Notes under the pieces: generated by a model
Told to the model about the DNA's origin: nothing
Database searches by the model: none
Seen by the model: the letters and a program-made list of their open reading frames with translations, nothing else
Assembly: GCF_028649395.1 (NCBI RefSeq)
Contig: NZ_JAQSUW010000010.1
Location: 245,014 to 309,013 of the forward strand
DNA from: Pseudomonas sp. Gutcm_11s
Lineage (GTDB): Bacteria; Pseudomonadota; Gammaproteobacteria; Pseudomonadales; Pseudomonadaceae
Reading direction: 5' to 3'
DNA length: 64,000 bases
Program-made: the position numbers and the translations under genes
Shown here: one piece after another, positions 62,248 through 64,000 of the stretch
Numbering within the stretch: the stretch's first letter is position 1
How the letters are laid out: each line of letters opens with the position of its first letter

Positions 62248-62667
62248 CTACTCGCCCTGCAGGGTCGCCAACACCCGGCGCGAACCGCCTTGGTCGCGGT
62301 GCTCGCCGAGATAGATGCCTTGCCAGGTGCCAAGGTTCAACCGGCCTGCAGTGACCGGCAGAGTCAGCTGGCAACCGAGCAGGCTCGCCTTGAAATGCGC
62401 TGGCAGATCGTCCGGGCCTTCGTAGTCGTGCTCGTAGCCGCTCTCGCCCTGAGGCACGAGACGGTTGAAGAAGCGCTCGAAGTCACGCCGCACCGCAGCA
62501 TCGGCATTCTCGTTGATGGTCAACGAGGCCGACGTGTGCTGCAGCCACAGGTGCAGCAGGCCGATCCGGCACTCGGCCAGTTCGGGCAGCGCCGCGACTA
62601 TCTCGTCGGTCACCAGATGAAAACCGCGCGCACGTGCGCGCAGGCTGATCAGCCGTTGTTGCCACAT
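62248..62667 (-). CDS. yjbQ: YjbQ family protein
   Basis: 139 aa, usual for the family. Signature [12 protein letters not shown] (about residues 47-58) and [16 protein letters not shown] near the C-terminus, with conserved His and Glu ligands. E. coli YjbQ has weak thiamin-phosphate synthase activity but its role is unsettled. The start [15 protein letters not shown] at 62667 is chosen by family length; a longer ATG at 62685 lacks support. It lies 93 bases upstream of sutA on the same strand. Confidence 0.9.
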   Translation of the reverse strand: MWQQRLISLRARARGFHLVTDEIVAALPELAECRIGLLHLWLQHTSASLTINENADAAVRRDFERFFNRLVPQGESGYEHDYEGPDDLPAHFKASLLGCQLTLPVTAGRLNLGTWQGIYLGEHRDQGGSRRVLATLQGE

Positions 62668-62766
62668 ACCAGGCCCCTGCAGCATCCGATGGCGGCGCAT
62701 TTTAGAGCCTGTCGCCGGCCATTTCACCTGGCCGGAGCGGGAATTTTCCGCGTTTTGTGCAGGATG

Positions 62767-62791
62767 AAAAAGGGCGCCCGAGGCGCCCTTT
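62767..62791 (-). terminator. Rho-independent terminator after amtB
   Basis: Minus-strand AAAGGGCGCC/GGCGCCCTTT (10 bp, 3-base loop) running into TTTTTC. It lies 4 bases beyond the amtB stop, separating it from yjbQ. Confidence 0.85.
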
Positions 62792-62794
62792 GGT

Positions 62795-64000
62795 CTACTT
62801 GCGAGTGAACTCGGGATAGGCCTCCATGCCGCACTCGACTATATCGACCCCCTCGTACTCATCCTCCTCGCTGACGCGCAGACCCATGACCAGCTGGATC
62901 ACGCCCCAGATCACCAGGCTGGCGACGAACACCCAGGCGAAGATGCAGGCGGCGCCGAGCATCTGCACGCTGAGGCTGGCGCTGCTGTTGGTCAGCGGCA
63001 CGGCCAGCAGGCCCCAGATGCCGCTGGTGCCATGCACCGAGATAGCACCCACCGGATCGTCGATGCGCAGGCGCTCCAGCATCAGGATGCTGAACACCAC
63101 CAGCACGCCTCCGACCGCGCCGATCAGCACCGCCTGGGCGGCGCTCGGCGTGGCCGGCTCGGCGGTGATCGACACCAGGCCGGCCAGGGCGCCATTGAGG
63201 ACCATGGTCAGGTCGGCCTTGCCGAACAGCACGCGGGCCACCACCAGCGCCGCCAACAGACCGCCGGAGGCGGCCAGGTTGGTGTTGACGAACACCGTGG
63301 CCACCGTATTGGCGTCCTCGATGCTGCTGACGCTGAGCTGCGAGCCGCCATTGAAGCCGAACCAGCCGAACCAGAGGATCAGCGTGCCCAACGTCGCCAG
63401 CGGCAGGTTGGCACCGGGGATGGCGTTGATCTGCCCCTGGCTACCGTACTTGCCCTTGCGCGCGCCGAGCAGGATGACGCCAGCCAGGGCCGCCGAGGCG
63501 CCCGCCAGGTGGACGATGCCGGAGCCGGCGAAGTCCTTGAAGCCGAGCTGCTTGAGGAAGCCGCCGCCCCAGGTCCAGTAGCCCTCGATCGGGTAGATCA
63601 GGCCGCACATGACCACCGCGAAGGCGAGGAACGCCCACAGCTTCATGCGCTCGGCCACTGCGCCGGAGACGATCGACATGCAGGTAGCGGTGAACACCAC
63701 TTGGAAGAAGAAGTCGGCGCGCTTGGAGTAGCCCGGCGCCTCCTCGCCACCGGCGGCCACCACATCGACCGCATGCTCGCTGCCGATCAGGAAGCCGAAG
63801 TTGGGCAGCACGCCACCGTGGGCGCCGCCGTACATCAGGTAGTAGCCAACGAGCAGGTACATCACCCCGGCCAGGGCGTAGAGGACGATGTTCTTGGTGA
63901 GGATCTCGGCGGTGTTCTTGGCCCGGACCAGGCCGGACTCGAGCATGGCGAAACCAGCCGCCATCCACATCACCATGGCACCGCAGATCAGAAGATAGAA
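62795..64000 (-). CDS. amtB: Ammonium transporter AmtB, C-terminal part
   Basis: 402 codons visible; the N-terminal end lies beyond the window. Eleven-helix ammonia channel, trimeric, inner membrane. Visible landmarks: [12 protein letters not shown], the twin-His helix [46 protein letters not shown], and [14 protein letters not shown] with the second pore His. The C-terminal tail [18 protein letters not shown] is the GlnK-binding segment. Usually preceded by glnK under NtrC/sigma-54 control, which would be outside this window. Confidence 0.95.
   Translation of the reverse strand, partial: FYLLICGAMVMWMAAGFAMLESGLVRAKNTAEILTKNIVLYALAGVMYLLVGYYLMYGGAHGGVLPNFGFLIGSEHAVDVVAAGGEEAPGYSKRADFFFQVVFTATCMSIVSGAVAERMKLWAFLAFAVVMCGLIYPIEGYWTWGGGFLKQLGFKDFAGSGIVHLAGASAALAGVILLGARKGKYGSQGQINAIPGANLPLATLGTLILWFGWFGFNGGSQLSVSSIEDANTVATVFVNTNLAASGGLLAALVVARVLFGKADLTMVLNGALAGLVSITAEPATPSAAQAVLIGAVGGVLVVFSILMLERLRIDDPVGAISVHGTSGIWGLLAVPLTNSSASLSVQMLGAACIFAWVFVASLVIWGVIQLVMGLRVSEEDEYEGVDIVECGMEAYPEFTRK

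Overview
The window is chromosomal DNA from a high-GC Pseudomonas (sensu stricto; P. aeruginosa-like). The evidence is gene content and order: argH-algZ/fimS-algR-hemC-hemD-hemX-hemY-dsbB/dsbH-algQ-FKBP-algP, the SutA polymerase-binding protein, the cyaA...rnk...cyaY-lptM-lysA-dapF-DUF484-xerC-HAD block, and the folA/glpQ/thyA/lgt group. I saw no rRNA, tRNA, CRISPR array, insertion sequence or prophage. Coding density is very high. No gene-free stretch exceeds about 210 bases; the longest is the algZ/argH divergent region, 45116-45325.

Layout. 1-9250: the tail of a purine permease, a phosphoesterase, a YitT membrane protein, folA, glpQ, a two-gene module of unknown function (DUF2868 membrane protein plus DUF3482 GTPase), a hypothetical protein behind a near-consensus sigma-54 promoter, then a divergent EamA exporter / LysR pair. 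9251-16722: a 2-aminoethylphosphonate cluster, all on the minus strand (LysR, ABC ATPase, fused permease, PhnX, binding protein, FAD oxidoreductase, PhnZ-like HD protein). 16726-25716: thyA-lgt-TauE, an NRDE protein, a chemoreceptor, a thioredoxin-like protein, an alpha/beta hydrolase, and several small conserved proteins. 25760-35870: ppk, hemB, a fatty acid hydroxylase-like protein, elbB, a thioesterase, and a minus-strand run of YaiI, a LysE-type exporter, MscS and an ABC-F protein. 35867-45115: the alginate/haem regulatory region. 45326-50502: argH and a series of small accessory genes, including a secreted GH114-type hydrolase. 50640-62667: cyaA through sutA and yjbQ. The window ends inside amtB.

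How the genes work together. The phosphonate cluster encodes import of 2-aminoethylphosphonate (AEP) and two C-P bond-breaking enzymes from different pathways (PhnX and a PhnZ-like oxygenase), yet neither PhnW nor PhnY, which normally feed them, is in the window. hemB, hemC and hemD make uroporphyrinogen III. algZ/algR, algQ, algP and rnk are regulators tied to alginate, virulence and stress in P. aeruginosa. lysA and dapF handle diaminopimelate and lysine. sutA, yjbQ and amtB lie together near the right edge.

The less ordinary material is the phosphonate cluster's composition, the DUF2868/DUF3482 GTPase module, the sigma-54-driven hypothetical at 6827, and several well-formed dyads in promoters and leaders (29043-29090, 30422-30446, 38365-38437, 55374-55426, 57148-57167, 62195-62225). 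All family assignments come from reading motifs and recalling families; no search was run.
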